NCBI GenBank assembly: GCA_034509755.1
Contig: CM067545.1
Location: 42,587,062 to 42,651,061, forward strand
DNA length: 64,000 bases
Origin: Anisodus tanguticus
Lineage: Eukaryota; Streptophyta; Magnoliopsida; Solanales; Solanaceae
Reading direction: 5' to 3'
Shown: in pieces, positions 54,324 through 64,000 of the stretch
Layout of the letters: the number at the start of each line of letters is the position of its first letter
Numbering within the stretch: the first letter of the stretch is position 1
Notes under the pieces: model-generated
What the model saw: only the letters and a program-made list of their open reading frames with translations
Told to the model about the DNA's origin: nothing
Databases searched by the model: none
Position numbers and translations under genes: made by a program

Positions 54324-55622
54324 TGTTGGGAGATTTTGCTCTATGGTACTTTATAAAGCAGTACGGGAAGTATTTAACTATTACAAGTATTCGAAAGGAT
54401 AAACAAAGAATATAATATTTTCGACTAGAAATCTGAAAATTACAATATAATAACAAAACTGAAATTACGATTTTGTTGAAGACTGAAAAATGGAAACTGT
54501 TTTTGCTGAGTCGAGTGTAGCACTCTGTCCTTAAGACAATATTGCCACGTATGTATCCTTTATACGTCTGGACAATTTGTCTCCCAAGATAAAACAGCAA
54601 TGGAACCCTTGAGCAAAGGAAACTCAAGAGCTACCGTGAAGAATATTGAGTAACGAAATGATGCTTGAAAGTTGTAGGAAGAAAACTATTTCGGTTGTGT
54701 ATTTTCGTGCACTGTTTTTCTGCATCTGTTTATGTATTTTCGTGCATATGTCTTAGTGCTCAACAATGGTGTAATGGGGTGTTTATATAGGAGAGGGAGG
54801 GGCAAGTTTATTGCTGAAAAGCGCCTCCATAATAGCCAAATAATGGCCATTATGGAGGTAGTAAAGTCACCAACATAAATGGGAGAAAGACCAACTGTTT
54901 TGGCCATTATAGGAGGAGTAATTCAGCCAAAATAAGTGGCCGAATTGAGTGCTTGGCATTTCGTTTTTGATCGTCGAAATTCTCGATTTTCTGAAACTTC
55001 GGGGACCAAACTCGTACATCTTGAAACTTCGGGGACCAAACGCACATCGAAAGAATTCGGTCCAAATCGTATAACCGAAACTTCGGGATCAAACTGTACT
55101 TCTGGCAAAGTTTTCTGGCCCAAAAAGATAATATCAAAAGACCCACAGCCCACAGCCCACAGCCCGTGACCCGTGACCCGTGAACCCGAGAACCCGAGAA
55201 CCCGGAACTCGGAACCGAAACCGGACCGGACGGGACGGGCGGGCGGCGGCGGCGCGCGTGTGGTCTTTCCTCGAACCGAAGCACATCTAGGTCCTCCCTC
55301 CTTTAAACACATGGGATACCCCTTGGGGTCCCAAACCCCAAACCAATTTCGAATCTTATATACACAACAATTCTTTCTTCCTCTACCGATGAGGGAGAAT
55401 TACACACAATACCACACTTTTCATGCTTCAAACACCTTACTTCGTGAACCAATATCTCTTTCATTTCTCAATGAAATTTGACGATTCTTGGCCCTACGGT
55501 TATCTACGTACTTAGTAGATCATGCATGTGTGAAGAACCGGATTCTCCAACATACGTTACACTAGTGTTTAAGCCGTTAAAGTTGGTCGGTCGCAACTCC
55601 TGCCAAAGGCAAATTTCCAACA
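54324..55622 (-). repeat. 3' LTR of the copia-like element (1299 bp)
   Basis: On the minus strand it starts TGTTGGAAATTTGCC right after AAGAGGGGAT and ends CTCCCAACA. A TATA-like TATATAAAC lies at 54781-54789 (minus strand). Near 55150-55260 it has repeated CCCACAGC and CCCGTGACC and a GC-rich GGGCGGGCGGCGGCGG segment that is absent from the other LTR. Confidence 0.93.
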
Positions 55623-56279
55623 ATCCCCTCTTGAAAGAGATTTTGGCGCACTCACATGGTGTATTTTCATTTCCAACAATATTTCGGCGGACCGATGTTG
55701 CATAAGGAGAGGTAGCCTCGGCTTTGAACCTTCCATAGTTGAATACCATCGGACTTACTTCTTGCGGTGAACGTGATGTCTTGAACCGTCGGTGTTTAGT
55801 GTAAGCCAAGACAACGGTACCAACACAACAAATTCCCTTACTCTCTTCTTCGTAATGTTTTGTCCGTTTTGGCCATGGACAACGTCTTGGATTCTTAAGT
55901 GCGTTCAATTTGAGGCGGCCCGTCCTCGCACTTAAATAGGTGGTCTCCTACAAGGTATCCTGCTATACCCCACTTCACAAGTGTTAGGAACCATTAAAAG
56001 TTTCCCAAAGACCTAACCTCAATCGTTGAGGATCATTACAGTTTTGAAAACTTAACCTTTACCCATACTGCAGATAGCACTTAACGTCTATCGCGGAACG
56101 GCTTTGGATTTGGTGTTTCTTTTCGAAATCACTATCCGAAGTGCTCATGCTTCCACCGAAGCGATCAACGAACCTTTACAACTTAGTTTTCCCATTGAAC
56201 CAAATTACGGGATCTCCGGTTCGTAAGGTTGGGTTTCCACCGTATTGGTCCGTATATTTTGGGTTTTAAGCCCATTCCC

Positions 56280-57300
56280 CTAGACAGCGAACGCTTAATC
56301 TCTGGGTAGTCCCTTAGTTTGTAAACAAGGAAGTGACACCCGTGATGATCAACCGCCATACGGTCTTATGTCTCCGACGGATCCCGACAGATATGTCCGT
56401 ACGCCGTCATCCGTGTCCTTCCTAAAGCCGATCGGCTAGCCACGATGTATAACTGCTTTGAAGGCATGGGTTTCTCCCATAAGGGACGTCATCTAATGAG
56501 TCGTGAAGTTACTCAACTTCTTTCATGCTTTGTATAAAGCGATAAACTCCGATACCATCATGAACCGGTCGATGCAAGTTTGCTTAGAGGATTTTCCAAG
56601 AACCACCATACACATTTACTTGTGGCTTTGGTGTTCTTCGATCTCGATGTCCGGTTTGCATCACTTGTGTTCTCTCGTAACCGTGGACATCCGTAATACT
56701 ATAATCCGTAGATAAGCGAATAATTCGATATCGTCATATCCGACTTAACGCCTTCTATTGATCATGTATTAAGATCATCGGTGAACCTTAGTTCAATCGA
56801 TGATCTGTTTGTTGGACGATACCGGTCGGTTGTAGTGTGTACAATACATTGAACTACACGTGACCCGAGCATATCGCTCCTTGTCTATGGGTGCACCATG
56901 ATTCCAATCGGTTCTATGATTCATATCTATTGGTGGCTTCAACGAGACCGTCAACTATCGACCAATCCGTTAGATGTCTTAGAAATCCAATTCCTAAGAT
57001 GTCATCTGTGATACTCATATCTTTCATATCGAGACTTTGTTTCAATATGATTTTCACTCTAAGACCGTTGGTTTTCCCAACTCGTTGGCTTTCTAACTTC
57101 GAGTCAATGTTTCGTGATCGATTCATTGTTTCTGTTTTATCTCGAGACTTTCGGGACCAAAATGTTAACATTTCAGGGACCAAAATGAAAGTTCGGGAAG
57201 AAGCCCAACAGATTCGACAAAACCAATTCGATCCTCTTCTTCCAACTCTCCGATTGGGAAGGTCGTTTCAACACCCATGCCATGTAAGATTACAATGGCC
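56280..57300 (-). pseudogene. copia RT and RNase H remnants
   Basis: On the minus strand, 'MKDMSITDDILGIGFLRHLT' (57030) is the MKDLG..ILGI block of RT. An 'EFIALYKA' block (about 56540-56560) and 'RHKTVWRLIITGV' (about 56340-56380) are RNase H pieces. TTTTGGTCCCTGAAATGTT-type repeats lie between the RT blocks, as in the plus-strand relative (2262-2300). No frame is long enough to encode an enzyme. Confidence 0.75.
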
Positions 57301-57959
57301 CTGGATGTGAAGCTACTCACAGGGGAGCACTTTTTACAACCCAAAGGTTCTTTTCCTGAGAAAGATTAACCATTACACAAGTATGGTTCTATATATAGAA
57401 TCTATTTCTCCCTTTAGCTTCTTTCCAAAGCGGCGTTTTTGGAGATAACAATTATTTGTTAATTGTTCATGGTTCATTATTAACCATACAAGCTAGAAGG
57501 ATTGGAACAAGTCTTTGTCTCCTTCTTTGCTCTGTCTCGGCTCAACATCTAGAATCCCCGAGTTCTGCGATCCGGAATATTAAGTTCCTGGACAGCCGGC
57601 AACTTTCGAGTCTCAGTAGATACGGAACGTCTAGTTCCGGACGTCGAAATCCCTCGCGGGTTCTTGTTAACCTTGAGCAGTTACTCCTTTTTCCTTTTTC
57701 AAGAAAAGTTATCTTCTAAGAATTCAGCATTCTTTGACGCGAAGAGGCGATGAACACTACTGTTATTTGCAGATCCAGTGAATATGCAATCTACAGTCTT
57801 AGGTATGAAACCACCCCACATCACAACATTTGTATGTGAGATCCTTTCCATGTATCACACGGAGGGTTACCCTTATCCTTATGCGGAGTTCTATTGAGAA
57901 TCGCATTAGCGGTAAGGATCGACGTGCCCCACATAATTTGGGTGTACGACTTAGCGCTT

Positions 57960-58170
57960 GGCTAACACCGTTAGACTGAGCTGAGTAATGAGCAGTCGTT
58001 TAATGAACGATGCTTCACATTCTCCCCCTCTATCACTACGAATTTCTCAATCCGTAGGCTTAGTTGATTTTCAACTTCTGCTTTGTAGGCTTCAACAACT
58101 TCATCTTTGCTTTTCAATAAACAAAGGATTCCATACGTTGTACCATCATCAATGAAGATCACAACGTACT
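57960..58170 (-). pseudogene. copia integrase core remnant
   Basis: 'FIDDGTTYGILCLLKSKDEV' followed by 'KAEVENQLSLRIEKFVVIEG' matches 1358-1567 of the other copy. A three-residue deletion (ADKRY to AY) and several substitutions distinguish them. Confidence 0.8.
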
Positions 58171-59138
58171 TGTCTCCCTCCTCTATTTTGTATAAACTTC
58201 AAATCACCCAAGTAGGTGTGACTAAGTTCTAGAGGAGCGGTGCTTCTTTCGCTATTCCCTTGACGGAATTTGGAAAGGTGATTTTGCCTCTTCGTCTACC
58301 TCACATTCATTCGAGGGTTTATGTCGACGAGGGCAACAATCTCAACATCATTAGCTTTTGAATGACTTGCTATTTAACGTGTCTTAATCTATGATGTCAT
58401 AGATGCACGGATTACAATATATCATTCATTTAGCTATAGACATATTGTACCACTGTTAGTTATTACGGACCTGTTGGACTAGTCTCAAATCAGATTTGAC
58501 CAACAACGTCCTTTAACCAAGTTAGGAACATGTATCACCTCTTTTAGAGTGATCTCATTCCTTGAAGTCCTATTGAGGACAACCTATCCAGCCCCTTTGA
58601 TTTTAGAGGTGGCGTTGCTTCACATGAACAACCTTTTGCCCGTGGTTAGGGCGTAACCGGATCATATGTGATCTCGATACTCGGGTCCACTCTAGTTGCT
58701 TTGGCAGACTGAGTGTCCAATTTCTTTACTGCCTTTATTTAGGCCTTCAGATCATTTAGGACCTGGAAACTCTGGCCCACCTTCTTAAGCAAACGGATCT
58801 TCTTAAGTTGTTTACAAAATCCAATCTTTAAACGGAAAAGAAGATGAGATTATACTTCTGATTTGTTAAAGCATAAGGAATATAAATTATTTTCATATTC
58901 CTCCTTACTTTAATCCATTTTTAATCAGACATAATTTAATCTTTATTCTTGACAAGTAAGAAAAATACTTATCATTTAATCCTTATTCTTGACAAGTAAA
59001 AAAATACTTATTCCAATTTCGGATTCTGGCTCACTTCAGTCACTTCATCAGACCGAGTGTCCATTTCCTTCTCACCATTATTCGGATCCTTTGTCCGGGA
59101 CGAGATAGGCCTTCTCGCTACAAGATAGAATAACATCT

Positions 59139-59300
59139 TCACTCTTCTCCTCTTGTCCCGCTTGACATCCTCGTCTCGTGAGCGCTTGTTCCCACCCGCT
59201 TTGTAGCGGTGAGACCATGAACACGTTCATCATCATCACTCTCTTCTACCGTAAAACCATTTCCATATCCAGATTTGGTCACACAACTTTTGACCGACAT
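59139..59300 (-). pseudogene. gag-like leader of the copia-like element
   Basis: 'MSVKSCVTKSGYGNGFTVEE' matches the leader at 22-267 of the plus-strand relative, including the acidic block (EESDDDE). The frame stops after 53 codons. No gag domain is recognisable. Confidence 0.45.
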
Positions 59301-59344
59301 CTTTCGAACACTAATAGTAATACTATACAAATATTGTCTTAAGT

Positions 59345-60586
59345 CATTGGGAGATTTTGCTCTATGGTACTTTATAAAGCAAGACGGGAAGTATTTAACT
59401 ATTACAAGTATTCGAAAGGATAAACAAAGAATATAATATTTTCGACTAGAAATCTGAAAATTACAATATAATAACAAAACCGAAATTACGATTTTGTTGA
59501 AGATGAAAAATGGAAACTTTTTTGCTTGAGTCGAGTGTAGCACTCATTCCTTAAGACAATATTGCCCCGTATGTATCCTTTATACGTCCCGGACAATTTG
59601 TCTCCCAAGATAAAACAAAGAATGGAACCCTTGAGCAAAGGAAACTCAAGAGCTACCGTGAAGAATATTGAGTAACGAAATGATGCTTGGAAGTTGTAGG
59701 AAGAAAACTATTTCGGTTGTGTATTTTTGTGCACTTTGTTTTTCTGCATCTGTTTATGTATTTTCGTGCATATGTCTTAGTGCTCAACAATGGTGTAATG
59801 GGGTGTTTATATAGGAGAGGGAGGGGCTGTTTTCGCCTGAAAACGCCTCCATAATAGCCAAATAATGGCCATTATGGAGGTAGTAAAGTCACCAACATAA
59901 ATGGGAGAAAGATCAACTGTTTTGGCCATTATAGGAGGAGTAATTCAGCCAAAATAAATGGCTGAATTGAGTGCTTGGCATTTCGTTTTTGACCGTCGAA
60001 ATTCTCGATTTTCTCTGAAACTTCAGGGACCAAACTCGCACATCCGAAAGAATTCTGGTCCAAATCGTATATCCGAAACTTCTGGGATCAAACTGTACTT
60101 CGACAAAGTTTTCTGGCCCAAAAAGATAATATCGAAGACCCACAGACCCACATGACCCACGCCCACCAACCCACGCCCACGACCCGTGACCCGTGAACCC
60201 GTGAACCCGAGAACCCGAGAACCCGAGAACCTGGAACTCGGAACCGGAACCGGACCGGACGGAGACTTACACACAATACCACACTTTCCATGCTTCAAAC
60301 CCCAAACCAATTTCGAATCTTATATACACAACAATTCTTTCTTCCTCTACCGATGAGGGAGAATTACACACAATACCACACTTTCCATGCTTCAAACACC
60401 TTACTTCGTGAACCAATATCTCTTTCATTTCTCAATGAAATTTGACGATTCTTGGCCCTACGGTTATCTACGTACTTAGTAGATCATGCATGTGTGAAGA
60501 ACCGGATTCTCCAACATACGTTACACTAGTGTTTAAGCCGTTAAAGTTGGTCGGTCGCAACTCCCGCCAAAGGCAAATTTCCAACA
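59345..60586 (-). repeat. 5' LTR of the copia-like element (1242 bp)
   Basis: It aligns with 54324-55622 along most of its length. Two differences are structural. The GC-rich segment after GGACCGGACGG is missing, and a ~32-base block (ACACACAATACCACACTTTCC...) is duplicated at about 60269-60300 and 60366-60397. The TATA-like TATATAAAC is at 59805-59813. The inner end reads CTCCCAATG instead of CTCCCAACA, and no TGGTATCAGA primer-binding site follows. Confidence 0.9.
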
Positions 60587-60591
60587 GATAT

Positions 60592-60720
60592 ATCTGATTT
60601 GGAGAGATAGGAATATGCTCAGGTTCCAGAATGGTACTTTTTCTGCTCATAAAGTGTGCAAGGAGATTGTTCTACACAGACACACTAGAGGCAACAACAT
60701 CCCAAGCTAGCAAGGGCACC
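60592..60720 (+). pseudogene. L1 ORF2, last part after the insertion
   Basis: After the 5-bp duplication GATAT, the frame reads 'YLIWRDRNMLRFQNG' and 'HKVCKEIVLHRHTRGN', ending near a stop around 60708. 'Y.IWR.RN.R.F' is the classical final block of plant L1 ORF2. Its distance from the rest is explained by the 6.26-kb insertion. Confidence 0.85.
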
Positions 60721-60733
60721 TTACAAGACTTAA

Positions 60734-61185
60734 GGGTCATTTGGTAGAGTGTATTAGAGAAAATAATGCATGTATTAGCATTGTGTATTACTAATACCTT
60801 GTTTAGTACAATTTTTCATTCTAGGTATAATTAATGCAAGCATTAGTTATTCACCCAATTTGATATTATCCTATGCATAACTAATACCTAGCAAACTATG
60901 GTATTATCAATGCAATGGATTTTAATTCATGCATAAGCATGGTTAAAGACACAATTGCTCATGAAGTCCTTCGCATAATATAGTATTGAGGGTATTTTTG
61001 TAAACAACCAATTACTTTTAGAAATTATGCAATATATGTTGTTTCTAATACATCAAATCAAACAGTGGATAAAAAATAATCCCTACCTAACTAATGTCAG
61101 CATTCCTAATACTAACATTACTAATATCAACATTACTAATACAAACTATTCACTATTATTCTTATACACTCTACCAAACGACCCC
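60734..61185. mobile_element. Tourist-type MITE (452 bp) in the L1 3' region
   Basis: Ends GGGTCATTTGGTAGAGTGTATTAG and, from the right, GGGGTCGTTTGGTAGAGTGTATAAG are PIF/Harbinger-type inverted repeats, flanked by TAA (60731-60733 and 61186-61188). It aligns in inverse orientation with 30450-30875. Confidence 0.9.
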
Positions 61186-61188
61186 TAA

Positions 61189-62110
61189 TGCTTTTCTTTA
61201 GTATGTATATAGGAGTTCTTGTAATTTTTTACCTTCTGGTTGTTGATTACCTAGCAAATGTGTATAGGTCTGTTATTTAGAGATGCAAATGGTCAGCATT
61301 TTGTTGGATTGTAGTTCTCACTTTTTGGTTGAATAGAAAACTATTTATCCAAATTTTTTTTGAAGTATAATGCTTTGAAGAAGTCGGTCTAGTTATTCAA
61401 ATATAAAAAGTGAATTTAAATCTGATGAAGAGTTATAGATCAGCTACTTCACGTCACTACATAAGCCATTGACAGAGAAAGCTCTGTTGGAAAAGCTTGA
61501 AAACATTGTCAAAACACAATTCTTGCAAAATGATTTTGTTAGATTTGTTGTTTTGACAAATTACTGATTGGAATTTGTTCTTTAAGATATTTGAAATTTA
61601 TATTTTAAAATTTGAGATCATTTGGAGTAGATTCGAGAATTGAATCGTGTTTTGGATTATTGAAATTCAAAAAATTAATGTCTATTTCTTAGTTTAAAAA
61701 CTTCAATTGCACATCAGACATAAATGCATAAACTTCAGCCACAAATGATTGAGTGCATGCAAAAATAGGTGCACTTCAGTAATATATGTGGTTACAGATA
61801 AAAATGTTGAACTTCAACTATATGTAGTTGTGCATGTAAAAATGTGGGAACTTTAGTCACAATTGTCTGAAGTTCATTCATGTACGTGACCTCCCAACTT
61901 CAGACAAAAATCTGTAACTTCAAATGCGGATTTTGCTAATTTAGACCCATATATCTGAAGTTATCCCTATAATGAAAACAATTACAACTTTTATAAATTG
62001 CAGCTTGTTATAAAATAAAGACTATAAATTAAATACATCAGATACACATATAAAGAGGAACTGATATATTATTAAACTTCAAACTGATATATAAATGAAC
62101 TGAATTGACT
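61189..62110. other. L1 3' region remnant and unassigned sequence
   Basis: 61189-61370 probably continues the L1 3' untranslated region (TTCTTGTAATTTTTTACCTTCTGGTTG). 61470-62100 is AT-rich and holds degenerate repeats of ACTTCAG and TCTGAAGTT (61690-61975). No gene is visible. Confidence 0.45.
61690..61975. repeat. degenerate minisatellite with ACTTCA/TGAAGTT motif
   Basis: Motifs such as AAACTTCAGCCACAAATG, GAACTTCAACTATATGTAG, GAACTTTAGTCACAATTGTC and TGTAACTTCAAATG recur every 35-50 bases, in varied forms. The period is irregular and the array is old. Confidence 0.5.
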
Positions 62111-62221
62111 TTCTATTTTTAGAGGAAAATAAGCAGTTGCGAGGTTTTCAGGAAGCTGTAGTAAGGCTTTTCCTAAGCTACTGGCAACCTATCTGCTTGA
62201 GCTACTTGCAAGCTGTCTCGC

Positions 62222-62285
62222 TTGATTGTAGGCTTATCCAGATGACTATGTATTTGATTGTAAGCTTATCCAGATGACTGTATAT
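62222..62285 (+). repeat. 32-bp tandem duplication in LTR
   Basis: Two adjacent units of TTGATTGTARGCTTATCCAG followed by ATGACTRT(G/A)TAT lie in the LTR of the copia element, close to its 5' end on the minus strand. Confidence 0.9.
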
Positions 62286-62544
62286 TTGAATGGACATCCA
62301 TAATACAGTGTATTTATAACACTCCTCCTTGGATGTTCATTAACATATAATGTGCCTCGTTAAAAACCTTACTAGGATAAACCTTGTGGGAAAATTCAAG
62401 TGAAGGAAAAAGAGTACACATCTAGTAATACGCATTACAAGCTACCTCGTTAAAAACTTTACCAAGAAAACTCAATGGGACAAAACCTTGGTTAAGAAAA
62501 AAAAAGTACAACGTGTATTTTACTCCCCCTGATGAAGACGACAA

Positions 62545-63349
62545 TTCATATGTCTGAGTCTTCGCATTCCAATCTTATCTACCATATTCTCAAAAGTTGA
62601 AGTCGACAAAGATTTGGTGAACAAATCAGCAGGATTATCGCTTGAACGGATTTGTTGCACATCTATGTCACCATTCTTCTGTAGATAATGTGTGAAGAAT
62701 AACTTTGGTGAAATGAGTTTTGTTCTATCTCCTTTTATGAACCCTCTATTTAATTTGGGTTATACATGCATCATTGTCCTCATATAAGACTGTGGGTATT
62801 TTTGTATCACACTTCAGGCCACATCTTCCTCTGATGAGATGTATCACTGATCTCAACCAAACACATTCTCTACTTGCTTCATGAATAGCTATTATTTCAG
62901 CATGATTTGAAGAAGTATCAATAATAGATTGCTTTGTTGATCGCCATGATATAGTAGCACTTCTTCATGTAAACAAATAGCCCGTTTGAGACCAAGCTTT
63001 ATGTGGGTCAGATAAATAACATGCATTTGCATCACCAACAAGATTTGTACTAGCTTTGTTAGCATAAAACAGACCCTTATTAATAGATCCCTTTAAATAT
63101 CGCAATTTATGCTTAATTTTGTTCCAATAGCTCTGTTGGAGAAGAGCTATATCTTGCTAACAAATTGACAGAAAATGCTATGTCAGGTCTTGTAGCATTA
63201 GCAAGATACATGAGTGCACCAATGGCAATAAGATATGGTACTTCAGGACCAAGAAGCTCTTCATTTTCTTCTTGAGGTCGGAATGGGTCTTTACTCACTT
63301 CAAGTGAGCAGACAACTATTAGAGTACTTAAAGGATGTGCATTGTCCAT
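62545..63349 (-). pseudogene. copia RNase H and end of RT
   Basis: The frame starting at 63349 reads 'MDNAHPLSTLIVVCSLEVSK' and later 'PYLIAIGALMYLANATRPDI' and 'AFSVNLLARYSSSPT', the RT-RNase H connection. In other frames follow the blocks with 'SSNHAEIIAIHEA' (near 62900) and 'CDTKIPTVLYEDNAACI' (near 62780-62830), and 'SDNPADLFTKSL' (about 62600-62640). The end 'MNCRLHQG' near 62530 is typical of this copia group. Stops and frameshifts are present in at least three places. Confidence 0.83.
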
Positions 63350-64000
63350 GTAAAATCGTTTTAAAACTTTTTCAGTATAGAAAATTGATGGATAAATATT
63401 TCATTTTCTAAATGTTCAATTTGTAGACAAAGACAAAGTTTTATCTTTCCAAGATCTTTCATTTTGAATTCTTTTTTTAGATATTCAATTGCCTTTTGGA
63501 GCTCTTCTAGAGTTCTAATGAGATTTATGTCATCAACATAAACGAGTATAATAAATTATGATTCTGTTTTCTTAATAAAAACACATGGACAAATGACATC
63601 ATTTGTATAACCTTCATTTATTAAGTACCCACTAAAGCAATTATACCACATATGCCCTGATTGTTTTAGACAATTTTATGATCGTTGTAATCTGATTGAG
63701 TACATTTTTCGAGACTTTGAACGATATGCTTCAGACATCTTTAATCCTTCTAGGATTTTCATATAAATTTCATTATCAAGTGATCTCTAAAGATAAACTG
63801 TAACTACATCCATAAGATGTATTTCAAGAATTTCATGTACAACTAAACAAATGAGATATCAAAATGTTATTGCATCCATAACAGGTGAATATGTTTCTCC
63901 ATAGTCGACACTAGGTCTTTGAGAGAATCCTAGCGCAACAAGGTGTGCCTTGTATCTCACAGTTTCATTTCTCTCATTTTTTTCCGCATAAAGGTCCATT
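63350..64000 (-). pseudogene. copia reverse transcriptase, partial
   Basis: 'LIVYVDDIN' (around 63530, YVDD motif on the minus strand), 'RTLEELQKAIEYLKKEFKMK' and 'DLGKIK' (63440-63525) are recognisable, and 'TYSPVMDAI' (about 63870-63900) marks the start of the RT core. Single stops occur. The gag, protease and integrase would be beyond the right edge. Confidence 0.78.

Larger units (their letters stand above)
54324..60586 (-). mobile_element. complete copia-like element (6263 bp), TSD GATAT
   Basis: The outer ends are TGTTGG (54324) and CCAACA (60581-60586), flanked by an exact 5-bp TSD GATAT (54319-54323 and 60587-60591). LTRs are at 54324-55622 and 59345-60586. On the minus strand the interior gives, in order, a gag-like leader (59300), integrase core (58162-57971), RT (57300-57000) and RNase H (56560-56280), then AAGAGGGGAT before the 3' LTR. 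All coding parts are broken, with lesions shared with the plus-strand relative at 1-5245. It inserted into the L1 LINE and is therefore younger than it. Confidence 0.95.
49481..60720 (+). mobile_element. L1-type LINE, interrupted by a copia-like element
   Basis: The 5' region contains a run of 12 G (49676-49687), followed directly by ORF1 (49692-50780) and ORF2 (51097-54323, continued at 60592-60720). The order gag-like ORF1 with zinc knuckle, endonuclease, RT, zf-RVT is that of plant L1 LINEs. ORF2 is broken by many stops. The copia-like element at 54324-60586 split the last ORF2 block. The start coordinate is approximate; neither poly(A) nor a TSD was identified at the far end, which lies somewhere in 60720-61370. 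Confidence 0.87.
62110..64000 (-). mobile_element. copia retrotransposon, 3' half, running off the window
   Basis: On the minus strand, RT (from beyond 64000 to about 63350), RNase H (63349 to about 62545), an untranslated stretch with GTTTTTAACGAGG repeated, a purine tract CCAAGGAGGAG, and then an LTR that starts TGTTATAAATACACTG at 62321. The left end of the LTR could not be fixed (about 62100 or below). The polyprotein is broken by stops. It differs clearly from the other copia families in the window. Confidence 0.85.

Noticed and set aside
54907..55481. Open frames of 75-130 codons on both strands
   Set aside because: They lie wholly in the LTR of the copia-like element, in its GC-rich CCCGTGACC/CGGGCGGG section, and correspond to no known protein.
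60023..60310. Minus-strand open frames of 67-95 codons
   Set aside because: They are the equivalent shadow frames in the other LTR of the same element.

Overview
This is plant nuclear DNA, most likely from a Solanaceae genome. The pointers are the RTE-LINE/SINE 3' tail ending in short TTG repeats (35090-35193), Stowaway and Tourist MITEs with 'CTCCCTCCGTTTC' and 'GGGGTCGTTTGG' ends, copia and gypsy retrotransposons, and the absence of any bacterial gene organisation. The species cannot be resolved from the sequence. Only one ordinary, intact protein gene is visible: a membrane protein of 463 residues on the minus strand (36871-38262). Nearly everything else is transposable elements, most of them decayed and many nested inside each other with readable target-site duplications (TSDs).

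Layout. 1-5245: 3' part of a copia-like element (plus strand) with a 1.4-kb LTR. 5703-6715: 5'-truncated RTE LINE. 7470-9954: degenerate hAT transposon (TSD GTTTAAAG). 10046-10953: foldback/MULE-like element carrying an exon-intron-exon-like insert. 11810-15850: copia body without LTRs (minus). 16210-17166: small Helitron. 17842-19151: MITEs. 19605-21526: Pack-MULE (9-bp TSD) carrying a lactate dehydrogenase exon fragment and itself interrupted by a small hAT (19775-20482). 21872-30342: a Stowaway MITE split by a copia element (22019-30267), itself split by a 3.6-kb hAT element (22661-26234). 30450-30875: Tourist MITE. 30892-36447: a large inverted-repeat element interrupted by an almost full-length RTE LINE. 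36871-38262: the host gene. 39380-40476: a second Pack-MULE of the 19605 family carrying a proline-rich gene fragment. 40477-46645: a copia fragment whose middle is replaced by the LTR-less gag-protease-RT segment of a gypsy element. 46861-48012: small hAT containing an L1-type zf-RVT fragment. 49692-60720: an L1-type LINE interrupted near its 3' end by a complete 6.26-kb copia-like element (54324-60586, TSD GATAT), which is an inverted relative of the one at 1-5245. 60734-61185: Tourist MITE. 62100-64000: another copia element (minus) running off the window.

How it fits together: TSDs and interrupted reading frames give a relative order of insertion. Examples are MITE, then copia, then hAT at 21.9-30.3 kb, and L1, then copia at 49.7-60.7 kb. 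Two points stand out: repeated capture of non-transposon sequence by inverted-repeat elements (19.6, 39.4 and perhaps 10.0 kb), and chimaeric elements (gypsy in copia at 42.4-46.5 kb, L1 piece in hAT at 46.9-48.0 kb). I see no tRNA or rRNA gene, no CRISPR array and no functional autonomous transposon. All family assignments rest on motif recognition by eye, not on database searches.
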